A stretch of 64,000 bases of DNA from Rhodopirellula sp. P2 (GTDB lineage Bacteria; Planctomycetota; Planctomycetia; Pirellulales; Pirellulaceae): assembly GCF_028768465.1 (NCBI RefSeq), contig NZ_CP118225.1, forward strand, positions 3,515,001 to 3,579,000. Direction: 5' to 3'. Below are positions 26,939 to 37,244 of this stretch, piece by piece. The position numbers and the translations under genes were made by a program. The notes beneath the pieces were generated by a model, which was not told where the DNA came from, did not search any database, and saw nothing but the letters and a program-made list of their open reading frames with translations. The first letter of the stretch is position 1, and every line of letters starts with the position of its first letter.

Positions 26939-27916
26939 TTGTCGTTGCAGTTTCGTACGCTTGAATTGTTCTGTCGTGTCGCCGATCTCCGCAGTTTTTC
27001 AAAAGCTGCGGCCGATTGCGGTTTGACACAAAGCGCGGTCAGTCAAGCCATCAGCGGGTTGGAAGAATCCGTTGGGGCCAGTCTGATCGATCGTTCCAGT
27101 CGGCCGTTGGGTTTGACGGAAGCTGGCGAGATTTACCTGTGTGGCGTTCGCGACGTGATTCGCCAGTACAACGAACTGGAACAACGCGTTCGCTTCCGCG
27201 GCGAACGACTGACTGGCAGCGTGAACGTCGGCGCGATTTATTCGGTCGGGCTGAGCTACATGCCCGAGGCCACCAAGGTCTTCGAAACTCAGCACCCCGA
27301 CGTCAAAGTCCGAACGGAATTTGGCAGCAGCCAACGCGTTGTGCAGATGGTGCTCGATGGCGGTGTTGAATTCGGGCTGGTGAGTTTCCCCCGGACCACC
27401 AAGGCGTTGGGAACGATCCCTTGGCAATCCGAACCGATGCGTCTGGTTTGTTCCGCAGACCACCCTTTTGCCAAGCGAACGGAAGTCTCGGCTTCGGAAC
27501 TCAGCGGCATGGAAATGGTGGGGTTCGAACGCGGGTTGGTGCTGCGTCAGGCGATTGACCAATGTCTGAAACGCGCCGGCATCTCGGTGGTCACTCAGAT
27601 GGAATTTGACAATGCCGATTCGATGGTTCGTGCGATCCAGGCGAACCGTGGGTTAGGGATTGTCCCCGAGGCGGCGGTCCGCCGCGAAACGGCCAACGGA
27701 ACCCTGCGAGTGGTCGCTTGTCCCGAAATTCAGATGGTCCGTCCGCTCGGAATCATCTTTCGTCGCAGCGGCAAACTCAGCCGTGCCGCGATTGAACTGG
27801 GATCACTTCTCTTGGGCCGGGAGATGGAACCTGAACTGAGAACAAAATCCGAAGCCGCCAAGGCGGACCGGAAGAAAAACCAAACCAAAGATCGGGCGGT
27901 CTCAGTCGTCGCATGA
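26939..27916 (+). CDS. LysR-family transcriptional regulator
   Basis: 325 residues starting at TTG 26939. The N-terminal winged helix-turn-helix (LELFCRVADLRSFSKAAADCGLTQSAVSQAISGLEESVGASLIDRSSR, residues 5-52) is a classic LysR domain, followed by a LysR substrate-binding domain. The C-terminal 25 residues are Lys-rich. It lies 67 bp upstream of gltB in the same direction. A GltC-like role in controlling glutamate synthase is plausible from position alone; CysB/CbbR-like roles are equally possible by sequence. Confidence 0.88.
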   Translation: MSLQFRTLELFCRVADLRSFSKAAADCGLTQSAVSQAISGLEESVGASLIDRSSRPLGLTEAGEIYLCGVRDVIRQYNELEQRVRFRGERLTGSVNVGAIYSVGLSYMPEATKVFETQHPDVKVRTEFGSSQRVVQMVLDGGVEFGLVSFPRTTKALGTIPWQSEPMRLVCSADHPFAKRTEVSASELSGMEMVGFERGLVLRQAIDQCLKRAGISVVTQMEFDNADSMVRAIQANRGLGIVPEAAVRRETANGTLRVVACPEIQMVRPLGIIFRRSGKLSRAAIELGSLLLGREMEPELRTKSEAAKADRKKNQTKDRAVSVVA

Positions 27917-27983
27917 TGCACGACCCAGACTCCAACGCCCTTTGACTGTCCACACATCCCCTCATCCCCAAGTTGTTTCATTT

Positions 27984-30900
27984 ATGACCAAGCAACCTTT
28001 GTATCACCTGCCGCCGGCCCAAGGACTGTACGACCCTGAGCACGAAAAGGACGCGTGTGGCGTTGGTTTCGTTGCCCATATCAAAGGGGCTCCCAGTCAT
28101 CAAATCGTGATCGATGCCGACACGATTCTGCAAAACATGGATCACCGCGGAGCATGCGGTTGCGAGCCGAACACCGGTGACGGGTCGGGGATCATGTGTG
28201 GCTTGCCGCATAAGTTTCTGCAAAAGGTTGCCAAGGCTGATCTCGGTGTGGAACTGCCCGAAGAAGGCAAATTCGCTGCTGGCTTGATCTTCTTGCCAAC
28301 CGATGATGCCGAGCGGGAAACCTGCAAGGAAACCATCGCACGTCTCATCGAAGAGACTGGGCAAAAGTTGATCGGTTGGCGGGATGTGCCGCAAGAAACC
28401 GATGCCGCTGATGTCGGTCCAACGGCTCGTCAAAGCGAACCTCGCATTGAACAGTTGTTCGTCGGCGCGGCCGATGGGCTGAGCAACGAAGAGTTTGAAC
28501 GTCAGCTCTACTTGATCCGCAAGCAAGCCAGTCACGAACTGCGCGGCGGCACCAAGATCGAACAAGCGTTGATGTTCTATGTCTGTTCGTTGTCGACCAA
28601 GGTCATCATCTACAAGGGGATGCTCACGCCTGCCCAGGTGATGCCGTATTTCCCCGATCTGCGTGACGAAGATTTCGAAACGCACTTGGCGATGGTCCAC
28701 AGCCGTTTCTCGACCAACACGTTCCCCAGTTGGGACCGTGCTCAGCCACTGCGGTTCATGAGCCACAACGGCGAAATCAACACGCTTCGCGGCAACGCGA
28801 ACTGGATGCGTGCTCGCGAAGGCACGGCGGCCAGTGAAGTTTACGGCGACGATCTGAAGAAGTTGTTCCCCGTGGTGGAGCCGCACTTGAGCGACTCGGG
28901 AACCTTTGACAATGTGCTTGAGTTCTTGTTGATGAACGGCCGCACGTTGCAGGAAGCCATCATGATGATGGTTCCCGAAGCGTGGCAAAAACACGAAACC
29001 ATGCCCGAAGAAAAGCGTGCGTTTTATGAGTACTTCAGTTGCATGATGGAGCCTTGGGACGGACCCGCTTCGATTGCCTTCACCGACGGGAAGTGCATCG
29101 GTGCGACCCTGGACCGAAACGGTTTGCGTCCCAGTCGTTACTACATCACGCACGACGACCGCGTGATCATGGCCAGCGAAGTGGGCGTGTTGCCGGTCGA
29201 CCCCTCGATCGTTCGTGAAAAAGGTCGCTTGCAACCGGGCAAGATGTTCTTGATTGACTTCGAAGCGGGACGTTTGATCCCGGATGAAGAACTCAAGGCC
29301 GACTTCGCTCGCAAAAAGCCTTATGGCAAATGGCTGAAGCAACAACGAATTCGGTTGGCTGACTTGCACCCCGAAGCCGAGGGCCACGGGTTCGACGGCG
29401 AAACCTTGCTGCCACGCATGCAAGCGTTCGGTTACACCGCCGAAACGATGAACTTCATGCTGCGTCCGTTGGTGGAGCAATTGCGTGACCCCGTCGGTTC
29501 GATGGGCAATGACTCCGCACTGGCCTGTTTGTCCGACAAACCGCGGATGATCTATGACTACTTCAAGCAACTGTTCGCTCAGGTGACCAACCCCGCGATC
29601 GATTCGATTCGCGAAGAAGTCATCATGTCGCTGGAGTGCTACATCGGCCCCGAGCAGAACTTGCTGGCTGCGACGCCGGAACACTGTCACCGGTTGTTGA
29701 TCGATCATCCGATTTTGACCAACGAAGAAGTCGCGGCTCTCAAGCACGTGGACCACGAGCGTTGGCATAGCCGCGTGATTGACACCACCTTTGATCGCGC
29801 CGACGGCAAGGCTGGTCTGACGAAGACGCTCGACCGAATTTGCGCGGAAGCCGAAGCCGCTGTCGACGAAGGGTTGCAAATCGTGGTCCTGAGCGATCGC
29901 AACGTGTCGCACGATCGTGTGCCAGTCAGCATGCTGTTGGCAACTGGTGCGGTCCACCACCACTTGGTCGCCAAGGCCAAGCGAACTCGTGTGGGCATCG
30001 CCGTTGAAACCGGTGAAGCTCGCGAAGTGCACCACCACTGCTTGCTGATTGGTTACGGTGCCGATGCGATCAACCCGTACCTGGCATTCGAAGCGTTGTG
30101 GCAAGCCCACCGCGACGGACTGATGTCGCCCACATTGGATGACGACAAGATCGTCGCTGCGTACCGCAAGGCTGTTGCCAAGGGCATGCTCAAGGTCATG
30201 GCCAAGATGGGCATCAGCACCCTGCAAAGTTACAAGGGGGCTCAGATCTTCGAAGCCTTGGGGCTCCGCGATGAAGTCATCAAACGCTGCTTCGTCGGCA
30301 CCGCCAGCCGCATTCAAGGGGTGACATTTGACGTCATCGCAGAAGAAACGCTGCGTCGTCACAAGCTGGGCTTCCCGGACAAAGAATCCGATCGTCTGAC
30401 TCAGTTGCCAAACCTGGGTGAATTCCACTGGCGTGCCGAAGGCGAAAAGCACGCTTGGAGTCCTCAAGCAATCAGCACGTTGCAAATCGCCGCTCGCAAC
30501 AACAACGAAGACGCGTACTGGAAGTTCTCGCACGAAATCAACGAGGACAACCGAACCCGTTGCACGCTGCGTGGTTTGTTGGACTTCAAAGAAGGCGTCG
30601 GCGGTCCCGCGTTGCCACTGGACGAAGTTCAATCCGCTCAGGACATCGTCAAACGGTTCTGCACCGGTGCCATGAGCCTCGGCAGCATCAGTGCGGAATC
30701 ACACGAAACGCTGGCCATCGCGATGAATCGTTTGGGTGGCAAGAGCAACACGGGTGAAGGGGGCGAAGACCCCACGCGGTTCCAACCACTTCCCAACGGC
30801 GACTCGAAACGATCCGCGATCAAGCAAATTGCATCGGGACGCTTTGGTGTCACGATTGAATACTTGACCAACGCAGACGAGTTGCAGATCAAGGTTTCGC

Positions 30901-32549
30901 AAGGTGCCAAGCCCGGCGAAGGTGGCGAGTTGCCCGGCAAAAAAGTCGACAACTACATCGCCAACATTCGCTACAGCACACCCGGCGTGGGATTGATCAG
31001 TCCGCCGCCTCACCACGACATTTATTCGATCGAGGATTTGGCGCAGCTGATCCACGATTTGAAAAACAGCAACCCAGCCGCGCGTGTCAGCGTGAAGTTG
31101 GTCAGCGAAGTTGGCGTGGGTGTGATTGCATCCGGCGTCGCCAAGGCTCATGCCGATCACATCCTGATCTCCGGTGACACCGGCGGAACGGGGGCATCGC
31201 CACTGACCAGCATCAAGCACGCTGGATTGCCATGGGAACTCGGGATTGCTGAAACGCATCAAGTCTTGGTGCTCAACGACCTGCGTAGCCGTGTGGTCTT
31301 GCAAACCGATGGTGGCTTGAAAACGGGACGCGACGTCGTCATCGCCGCGTTGTTGGGTGCCGAAGAGTTCGGCTTCTCAACCGCACCGCTGATCACGCTC
31401 GGTTGCATCATGATGCGGAAGTGTCACTTGAACACTTGCCCCGTGGGGATCGCGACTCAGGATCCGGAGCTCCGCAAAATGTTCTCGGGCAAACCCGAGC
31501 ATGTTGTGAACTACTTATTCTTGGTTGCCGAGGAAGCTCGCCGCATCATGGCTCGACTCGGTTTCCGCACGATCGATGAAATGGTTGGCCGCAGCGATGT
31601 GTTGTCGACCGATGACGCGATCAAACACTGGAAGAGCGATGGGTTGGATCTGACCTCCGTGCTCCGTCCCGCGCAGCGTCCTCACGACAAGGTCGAAGTG
31701 ATCTGCACGCGTGGCCAGGATCACGGTTTGGAAAAATCGCTGGACATGACCAAGTTGGTCGCCGAAGCGATGCCAGCGATTGAAAACGGCGAATCCGTTC
31801 GGATCACGTCGCCGATCATCAACATCAACCGGACCGTCGGAACGATCTTGTCTCACGAGATCGCCAAGCGGCACGGACAAGCCGGCTTGCCCGACGACAC
31901 CATCCACATCGATCTGACCGGTTCGGCAGGGCAAAGCCTCGGCGCGTTCCTCGCTCACGGTGTCACGATTGAGCTGGAAGGTGACGCAAACGATTACGTC
32001 GGCAAGGGATTGTCGGGCGGACGCATCCTGGTCTACCCGCCTCGCGAAAGCACGTTTGAAGCTGCCAACGAAATCATCGTTGGCAACGTTTGCTTGTACG
32101 GTGCGACCAGCGGCGAAGCCTACTTCAGCGGCCGTGCGGCAGAGCGATTCTGCGTTCGAAACAGTGGTGCACGCACCGTTGTCGAAGGCGTGGGGGACCA
32201 CGGTTGCGAATACATGACCGGTGGGCGTGTCGTGTGCCTCGGCGAGACCGGACGCAACTTTGCGGCTGGGATGTCGGGCGGCATCGCTTACATCTGGGAC
32301 CGCAAGGGTGACTTCAATCTTCATTGCAACCTGGCCACCGTCGAGTTGGAAAAGATCGAAGGGGAAGCGGAGCTGGCGGACGTCAAGGGAATGATCCAAA
32401 AGCACCACGACTACACCAAGAGTGCGTTGGCAGCCGAAGCTTTGGCGGACTTTGACACGTTTGTGTCGCAGTGCATCAAGGTCATGCCCACGGACTACAA
32501 ACGCGTGCTGGCCGAAATGGCTGCCGAGAAAGACGCGGTCGGCGTCTGA
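27984..32549 (+). CDS. gltB: Glutamate synthase large subunit
   Basis: 1521 residues from ATG at 27984. The N-terminal class II glutaminase has its nucleophile at Cys25 (EKDACGVGFVAHIKG), exposed after propeptide removal. The central and FMN-binding synthase domains follow (GEGGEDPTRFQPLPNGD, ISGDTGGTGASPLTSIKHAGLPWELG). The 3Fe-4S cysteines are in CIMMRKCHLNTCPVGIA. The C-terminal GXGXG beta-helix domain is complete. It transfers the glutamine amide to 2-oxoglutarate. gltD follows after 144 bp. Confidence 0.97.
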   Translation: MTKQPLYHLPPAQGLYDPEHEKDACGVGFVAHIKGAPSHQIVIDADTILQNMDHRGACGCEPNTGDGSGIMCGLPHKFLQKVAKADLGVELPEEGKFAAGLIFLPTDDAERETCKETIARLIEETGQKLIGWRDVPQETDAADVGPTARQSEPRIEQLFVGAADGLSNEEFERQLYLIRKQASHELRGGTKIEQALMFYVCSLSTKVIIYKGMLTPAQVMPYFPDLRDEDFETHLAMVHSRFSTNTFPSWDRAQPLRFMSHNGEINTLRGNANWMRAREGTAASEVYGDDLKKLFPVVEPHLSDSGTFDNVLEFLLMNGRTLQEAIMMMVPEAWQKHETMPEEKRAFYEYFSCMMEPWDGPASIAFTDGKCIGATLDRNGLRPSRYYITHDDRVIMASEVGVLPVDPSIVREKGRLQPGKMFLIDFEAGRLIPDEELKADFARKKPYGKWLKQQRIRLADLHPEAEGHGFDGETLLPRMQAFGYTAETMNFMLRPLVEQLRDPVGSMGNDSALACLSDKPRMIYDYFKQLFAQVTNPAIDSIREEVIMSLECYIGPEQNLLAATPEHCHRLLIDHPILTNEEVAALKHVDHERWHSRVIDTTFDRADGKAGLTKTLDRICAEAEAAVDEGLQIVVLSDRNVSHDRVPVSMLLATGAVHHHLVAKAKRTRVGIAVETGEAREVHHHCLLIGYGADAINPYLAFEALWQAHRDGLMSPTLDDDKIVAAYRKAVAKGMLKVMAKMGISTLQSYKGAQIFEALGLRDEVIKRCFVGTASRIQGVTFDVIAEETLRRHKLGFPDKESDRLTQLPNLGEFHWRAEGEKHAWSPQAISTLQIAARNNNEDAYWKFSHEINEDNRTRCTLRGLLDFKEGVGGPALPLDEVQSAQDIVKRFCTGAMSLGSISAESHETLAIAMNRLGGKSNTGEGGEDPTRFQPLPNGDSKRSAIKQIASGRFGVTIEYLTNADELQIKVSQGAKPGEGGELPGKKVDNYIANIRYSTPGVGLISPPPHHDIYSIEDLAQLIHDLKNSNPAARVSVKLVSEVGVGVIASGVAKAHADHILISGDTGGTGASPLTSIKHAGLPWELGIAETHQVLVLNDLRSRVVLQTDGGLKTGRDVVIAALLGAEEFGFSTAPLITLGCIMMRKCHLNTCPVGIATQDPELRKMFSGKPEHVVNYLFLVAEEARRIMARLGFRTIDEMVGRSDVLSTDDAIKHWKSDGLDLTSVLRPAQRPHDKVEVICTRGQDHGLEKSLDMTKLVAEAMPAIENGESVRITSPIININRTVGTILSHEIAKRHGQAGLPDDTIHIDLTGSAGQSLGAFLAHGVTIELEGDANDYVGKGLSGGRILVYPPRESTFEAANEIIVGNVCLYGATSGEAYFSGRAAERFCVRNSGARTVVEGVGDHGCEYMTGGRVVCLGETGRNFAAGMSGGIAYIWDRKGDFNLHCNLATVELEKIEGEAELADVKGMIQKHHDYTKSALAAEALADFDTFVSQCIKVMPTDYKRVLAEMAAEKDAVGV

Positions 32550-32693
32550 GAGTGACGGCAAACATCGCTTGATTGAGAAGCGATTGAAAACGATCGGGCG
32601 AAGCAAATCGCTTCGCCCGGCACGCGTGGCCATCGCCGCGGAAACCCCATCCCACATCCACCGAACACATCACCCCATATTGAGGACGCTGCC

Positions 32694-34196
32694 ATGGGCA
32701 AGCCCACTGGATTCAAGGAATACGATCGCGAAAAAGTGGCTTGGCGTTTGCCAGTCATCCGGATCAACGATTACGACGAAATCTACACCGAACCCAAAAA
32801 CGAGCACCTGCAACGTCAGGGCGCTCGCTGCATGGACTGTGGCGTTCCTTTTTGTCAGTCAGCCACTGGCTGCCCGATCGACAACTTGATCCCCGAGTGG
32901 AACGACCTGGTCTACAACAATCGCTGGAAAGAAGCGATCGAGCGTCTGCACAAGACCAACAACTTCCCCGAGTTCACCGGTCGGGTTTGCCCGGCTCCTT
33001 GCGAAGGCTCCTGCGTGTTGGGAATCACCAACCCGCCCGTGACGATCAAGAACATCGAAAACGCGATTGTCGATCGTGCTTGGGAAGAAGGTTGGATCGT
33101 TGCGGAACCGCCCGAAGAACGAACGGGCAAAAAGGTCGCTGTCATCGGCAGTGGTCCCGCTGGTTTGACCGCCGCGGACCAACTGAACAAAGCCGGCCAC
33201 TTGGTCACCGTCTACGAACGAGCCGATCGCATCGGCGGGTTGTTGCAGTACGGCATTCCCAACATGAAATTGTCGAAGAAGGCGATCCAGCGCCGCGTCG
33301 ACAAAATGTCGGAGGAAGGCGTGACCTTCAAAACCGGCGTGAATGTTGGCAAAGACATCTCGCCCAAGGACTTGCAGAGCGAGTTCGACGCCGTGCTGTT
33401 GGCGTGTGGGGCCACCAAACCACGTGACCTGCCAATCTCCGGTCGCGAAGCCAAGGGCGTTCATTTTGCGATGGACTTCCTGACCTCCAACACCAAGCAA
33501 CGGGTGCATGGTGACAACCTGGGTGCTGAGTTCATCAGCGCTGAAGGCAAGGACGTGATTGTCATCGGTGGCGGTGACACCGGGACCGACTGCATCGGAA
33601 CCAGCCTCCGTCACGGTTGCCGCAGCATGGTCAACTTCGAGTTGCTGCCCCAGCCACCCGCCGAACGTGCGGACGACAACCCGTGGCCAGAATGGCCTCG
33701 TATCTTCCGTGTCGATTACGGTCACGAAGAAGCTGAAGCGAAGTTCGGCAAGGACCCTCGCGAATATCAGATCCTCAGCAAAGAGTACCTGGTCGACGAC
33801 GAAGGCAAGCTGAAAGGCATCAAGACTGTCAACGTCGAATGGACGAAGAACGACGAAGGCGGCTGGCAAATGGCCGAAGTCGAAGGCAGTGAGAAAGAAT
33901 GGCCGGCCCAGTTGATCCTGCTGGCGATGGGCTTCCTGGGACCAGAGCAAACCGTTGCCGAAGCGATCGGTCTCGAAACCGATGCTCGCAGCAACTTCCA
34001 GGCGGAACATGGCAACTACGCGACGAACATCGACGGTGTCTTCGCCGCAGGTGACTGCCGCCGCGGCCAAAGCTTGGTTGTCTGGGCAATCAATGAAGGG
34101 CGTGGCGCCGCCCGTGCCATCGACATCTTCTTGGAAGGTTCCAGTAACCTGCCCGCACCCGGCCAAACGATGGGCACCTCGATGTCCGCCGTCTGA
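32694..34196 (+). CDS. gltD: Glutamate synthase small subunit
   Basis: 500 residues. It supplies electrons from NAD(P)H through FAD and two 4Fe-4S clusters to GltB. The N-terminal cluster cysteines are in [29 protein letters not shown] and [12 protein letters not shown]-binding [22 protein letters not shown] and NAD(P)-binding [21 protein letters not shown] dinucleotide folds follow. The C-terminal [23 protein letters not shown] is the usual FAD-contact segment. It is directly downstream of gltB and followed by a terminator. Confidence 0.97.
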   Translation: MGKPTGFKEYDREKVAWRLPVIRINDYDEIYTEPKNEHLQRQGARCMDCGVPFCQSATGCPIDNLIPEWNDLVYNNRWKEAIERLHKTNNFPEFTGRVCPAPCEGSCVLGITNPPVTIKNIENAIVDRAWEEGWIVAEPPEERTGKKVAVIGSGPAGLTAADQLNKAGHLVTVYERADRIGGLLQYGIPNMKLSKKAIQRRVDKMSEEGVTFKTGVNVGKDISPKDLQSEFDAVLLACGATKPRDLPISGREAKGVHFAMDFLTSNTKQRVHGDNLGAEFISAEGKDVIVIGGGDTGTDCIGTSLRHGCRSMVNFELLPQPPAERADDNPWPEWPRIFRVDYGHEEAEAKFGKDPREYQILSKEYLVDDEGKLKGIKTVNVEWTKNDEGGWQMAEVEGSEKEWPAQLILLAMGFLGPEQTVAEAIGLETDARSNFQAEHGNYATNIDGVFAAGDCRRGQSLVVWAINEGRGAARAIDIFLEGSSNLPAPGQTMGTSMSAV

Positions 34197-34228
34197 GCCC
34201 CTCGGCTTTTCAACACGAATCCGCACAG

Positions 34229-34261
34229 GCGACCTTCACTCCGTGAGGGTCGCTTTTTTTG
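34229..34261 (+). terminator. Intrinsic terminator after gltD
   Basis: GCGACC(T) pairs with (A)GGGTCGC around a loop that itself contains CACTCCGTGAG, and a seven-T run follows. It lies 32 bp after the gltD stop. Confidence 0.85.
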
Positions 34262-34557
34262 TGTCTGCGCTCAATCGCCTCGTCGCGCATCCCGGTCACC
34301 TCACCATCGCCCCGGAAGGGGCCGCCGTCCTTCGCTCGGGGCGGAAGCCCCGAGATGGATCGAACAGAACAACAGGTCGCCCCGGACGGGGCCGTCGTGG
34401 GCCTTCTTGCGTTGTTGAACAGCCTGACGCCAACGTTTGGAAGTGGACTTGGTTTCGATGCGGCTTGGCCGTTGAGAGCGGCCCGGCGGAACAGTTGAGG
34501 ACAACGGTTCGACTCTGATGCTCGGACTCCTCTCGCCTCGCGCAACACGGACCAAGC
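34262..34557. other. Repeat-like intergenic region, no gene seen
   Basis: About 300 bp rich in CCCCGGAAGGGGCC and GCCCCGGACGGGGCC type palindromic words and a GGGGCGGAAGCCCC hairpin. This looks like dispersed intergenic repeat DNA. The short frames across it show no conserved features. Confidence 0.45.
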
Positions 34558-34947
34558 TCAGGTCCACCGCCAAACCGTCCACAGGTGCACGGCGATCGCA
34601 ATGACGAAGCAGACAATCGAAATCGCGGTGGGGATCTCGTAGTAGTACTGCAGTCGTTTGTGGTTGCCCCAGTACCATCGGAAATGAATGAACAGGCCCA
34701 CGCAGATCAGCAGCACTCCAAACGTGACCGCGGGCGTGCCGTTGTATTCCTTCCAAAACATGGGGGACATTTGCCCTCGGTGGGCAAGGTTGATCGTGGT
34801 TGCTCGCTGAACGAGGCAGCATCGCAGTCCGTGGAGACAAACCACTGCTGCGATGCCCACTCCCACGACCCGCCGTGTGATCGGCCCACCGTCGGGGCCG
34901 TCTGACAAGCGGTCAGCCAAATCGAGGATCCAATCGTGTTGATACAT
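34558..34947 (-). CDS. Small integral membrane protein, unknown function
   Basis: 129 residues from ATG at 34947; a longer frame to 35127 is unconserved in appearance. Three hydrophobic helices are predicted by eye: VVGVGIAAVVCLHGLRCCLV, AVTFGVLLICVGLFIHFRWYWG and PTAISIVCFVIAIAVHLWTVW. I do not recognise the family. It lies alone, facing the gltD terminator, and is divergent from the radical SAM gene. Confidence 0.6.
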   Translation of the reverse strand: MYQHDWILDLADRLSDGPDGGPITRRVVGVGIAAVVCLHGLRCCLVQRATTINLAHRGQMSPMFWKEYNGTPAVTFGVLLICVGLFIHFRWYWGNHKRLQYYYEIPTAISIVCFVIAIAVHLWTVWRWT

Positions 34948-35263
34948 GGTCGTGGCGTGGTCGTGAGGAAGGCTCGGTGAACGTCCTTCCTTTCCCAGGT
35001 TCCATCTCGGGGCGATCGGGGCGCAACAATCGGCGTGCGGAGCTCGATTCCACGACGAGGCTCCGTTCTCGCTTGCCGTGCGAGCGCATTTTGGGTGACG
35101 GGATTGCCAGGTTGTGGTCGGCGTCATCCAGCGACGGGGGGCGCCTGCGAAGGAACTCTGTGCACCTGGAATCCCGGAAGGATGCTACGGGACCCCCTGG
35201 CGGGGTGTGCGCGGTATGATGAGCGCCGGACGACCACTCATTTGGAAACTCAAAGGTGCGAAC
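34948..35263. other. Divergent intergenic region, no gene seen
   Basis: About 315 bp between the small membrane protein and the radical SAM gene. The frame open upstream of 35264 is not family-like. Promoters for both divergent genes should lie here, but no clear -35/-10 pair was identified. Confidence 0.35.
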
Positions 35264-36967
35264 ATGTCACGGATCGCGATCATCAACCCTGCCTTTGAAG
35301 TCTCCTATTGGGGGCTGGAGTATTCGCAGCCACTGTTTGGCAAAAAGGCCAACATGCCAGTTGCCAGTCTGCCATTGTTGGCCGCTCTGACACCGCCTGA
35401 ACATGAAGTCGTCTTGTTCGATGAGAATGTCGAAACGCTGGATTTTGAAGAATTGGAAACCTTCGACATCGTCGCGCTCACGGGCATGAGCGTGCAGCGA
35501 TTTCGGATGGATTCGATCGTCTCTGAATTGAAGGACCGGGGGTGTTTCGTTGTCATCGGTGGACCCTGGGTGACGGTCGAAGAAGACTACTTCGGCGATC
35601 GCGCCGATGTCATTTTCATAGGCGAAGCCGAAGACACTTGGCCTCGGTTCCTGAAGGAATGGCAAGATGACGAGCATCAGCACCGGTACGAGCAAACTGA
35701 GAAGACGGAGATGGCGACCGTCCCCACGCCGCGTCACGATCTTCTGAAAAACAAACACTACCTGGTCGGCAGCCTGCAGATTTCGCGGGGCTGTCCGTTT
35801 CAGTGCGAGTTCTGCGACATCATTGTCACCTTTGGTCGTCGCCCCCGCATCAAACAGGCGTCGCAAGTGACCGCCGAGCTGGACAGCTTGCTTGGACAGG
35901 GGATGCACATCGTTTTCATCGTTGATGACAACCTGATTGGCAACAAAGCTGCGATCAAACCCGTCCTTCGCGAAGTCGCAGCGTGGCAGCAAAAACACGG
36001 CTACCCCATCGTGTTCAGCACCGAAGCGTCCTTGGATTTGTGCGAAGACGATGAACTGATGGAGCTGATGGCCGAGGCCAACATTCAGTCCGTGTTCATC
36101 GGACTGGAAAGCCCTGACGAGGAGTCACTCAAAGAAACCAAGAAGTACCAAAACGTCCGCAGTCGCGGAGGCACGATGCTGGACAAGGTCCACCGGATCC
36201 AGGACTTTGGGTTGGAGGTGTGGTGTGGATTGATCGTTGGTTTTGACAATGACACGTCCGCGATCTTTGCCACTCAGCAAAAGTTTCTGAAGGATTCCCG
36301 GATCGCGCATGCCATGGTCGGTCTCCTGCATGCCATCCCCAAAACCCCCTTGCACGCCCGGTTGTTGGAAGAGGGAAGGTTGGACTTGGCCGACGAACAT
36401 CACTTTGGCACCAACGTCATCCCCAAAGGCATGACACGTGACGAATTGCTGCAGGGGTACTTGGAGACGATGCGAAACGCCTATGAGCCAGACGTCTACT
36501 TCGATCGCTTGGATCAGCTGTTTGTGCGAGACCGATTTGAGTTTCGTGCTCTGAACACGGACTACTTCCAGCAGCATCCATGGCAGCGTCGCAAGCAGTT
36601 CGCCATCTTCACGGCGGGATTTGTGGCCATGTTCATCCGGTTGATGTGGAAGATCCCCGATGCTGACCTGCGTCGAACCTACCGACGTCAGATCTGGGGG
36701 GCGGTCCGGAAGAGGTTCACGTCCCCGGATATCTATTTCTTCTATGTGCTGAAATGCGCGATGCACTACCACCACCACCGAATGACGACGGAGATGATTG
36801 ACGATCCCTCCAAGTTTGTCTCCAGCTATGGCAAGGCGATGCGTTCCGACCAACCTGTCGCAGAGAAGACAAGCTGCCAAACCGTTCCGAGCCTCCAACC
36901 AGCGGAGCACACGGGGCCCCTCGCGTCACCTGGTCTGCCCGTGGTCGAGGCCGGTTCACCCAGCTGA
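35264..36967 (+). CDS. B12-binding radical SAM protein with DUF4070-like C-terminus
   Basis: 567 residues from ATG at 35264 (MSRIAIINPAF). An N-terminal cobalamin-binding-like domain (residues about 1-140) precedes the radical SAM core with its 4Fe-4S motif CPFQCEFC in SRGCPFQCEFCDIIVTFGRR near 186. Typical elements follow: FIVDDNLIGN, FSTEAS, FIGLESPDEESLKETKKYQN and GLIVGFDNDT. The C-terminal helical region resembles DUF4070. This architecture includes methylases such as the hopanoid C-2 methylase HpnP, but nearby hopanoid genes are absent, so the substrate is unknown. The last 50 residues are low-complexity. Confidence 0.85.
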   Translation: MSRIAIINPAFEVSYWGLEYSQPLFGKKANMPVASLPLLAALTPPEHEVVLFDENVETLDFEELETFDIVALTGMSVQRFRMDSIVSELKDRGCFVVIGGPWVTVEEDYFGDRADVIFIGEAEDTWPRFLKEWQDDEHQHRYEQTEKTEMATVPTPRHDLLKNKHYLVGSLQISRGCPFQCEFCDIIVTFGRRPRIKQASQVTAELDSLLGQGMHIVFIVDDNLIGNKAAIKPVLREVAAWQQKHGYPIVFSTEASLDLCEDDELMELMAEANIQSVFIGLESPDEESLKETKKYQNVRSRGGTMLDKVHRIQDFGLEVWCGLIVGFDNDTSAIFATQQKFLKDSRIAHAMVGLLHAIPKTPLHARLLEEGRLDLADEHHFGTNVIPKGMTRDELLQGYLETMRNAYEPDVYFDRLDQLFVRDRFEFRALNTDYFQQHPWQRRKQFAIFTAGFVAMFIRLMWKIPDADLRRTYRRQIWGAVRKRFTSPDIYFFYVLKCAMHYHHHRMTTEMIDDPSKFVSSYGKAMRSDQPVAEKTSCQTVPSLQPAEHTGPLASPGLPVVEAGSPS

Positions 36968-36987
36968 GCAACTTTTCGCCGTCAGAA

Positions 36988-37092
36988 GTAGGCCGGATCA
37001 AGCCGCTTCGGCGCCGCTCCGGCAGATGAGCCGACCTTTTCAGGTGAGTCATTGCCGGATGTGCGTCGCAAAGCCTCCTTCATCCGGCCTAC
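36988..37092. repeat. Dispersed palindromic repeat, family B
   Basis: GTAGGCCGGATCAAG (36988-37002) and CTTCATCCGGCCTAC (37078-37092) form an inverted repeat, with an inner GCCGCTTCGGCGCCGC hairpin. A related half-unit in the opposite orientation lies at about 48049-48085. No coding content. Confidence 0.65.
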
Positions 37093-37244
37093 GGAAGTCG
37101 TGCCGTCTTTCGCTCCGGACGTGGCCGTTGTGGGGATGCTGCGTCATCGCTCGCTCCCGCGTCCGCCCCAACCATGGTCAATACGATCTGACGTCAGTAG
37201 GTTGTTGGCTTGGCCCGCTTCTGACCTTCGCTGCGAAAAAACTG

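Noticed and set aside
27978..30632. Open frame of 884 codons on the minus strand opposite gltB
   Set aside because: It lies entirely within gltB, has no recognisable motifs and reflects the codon bias of the sense gene.
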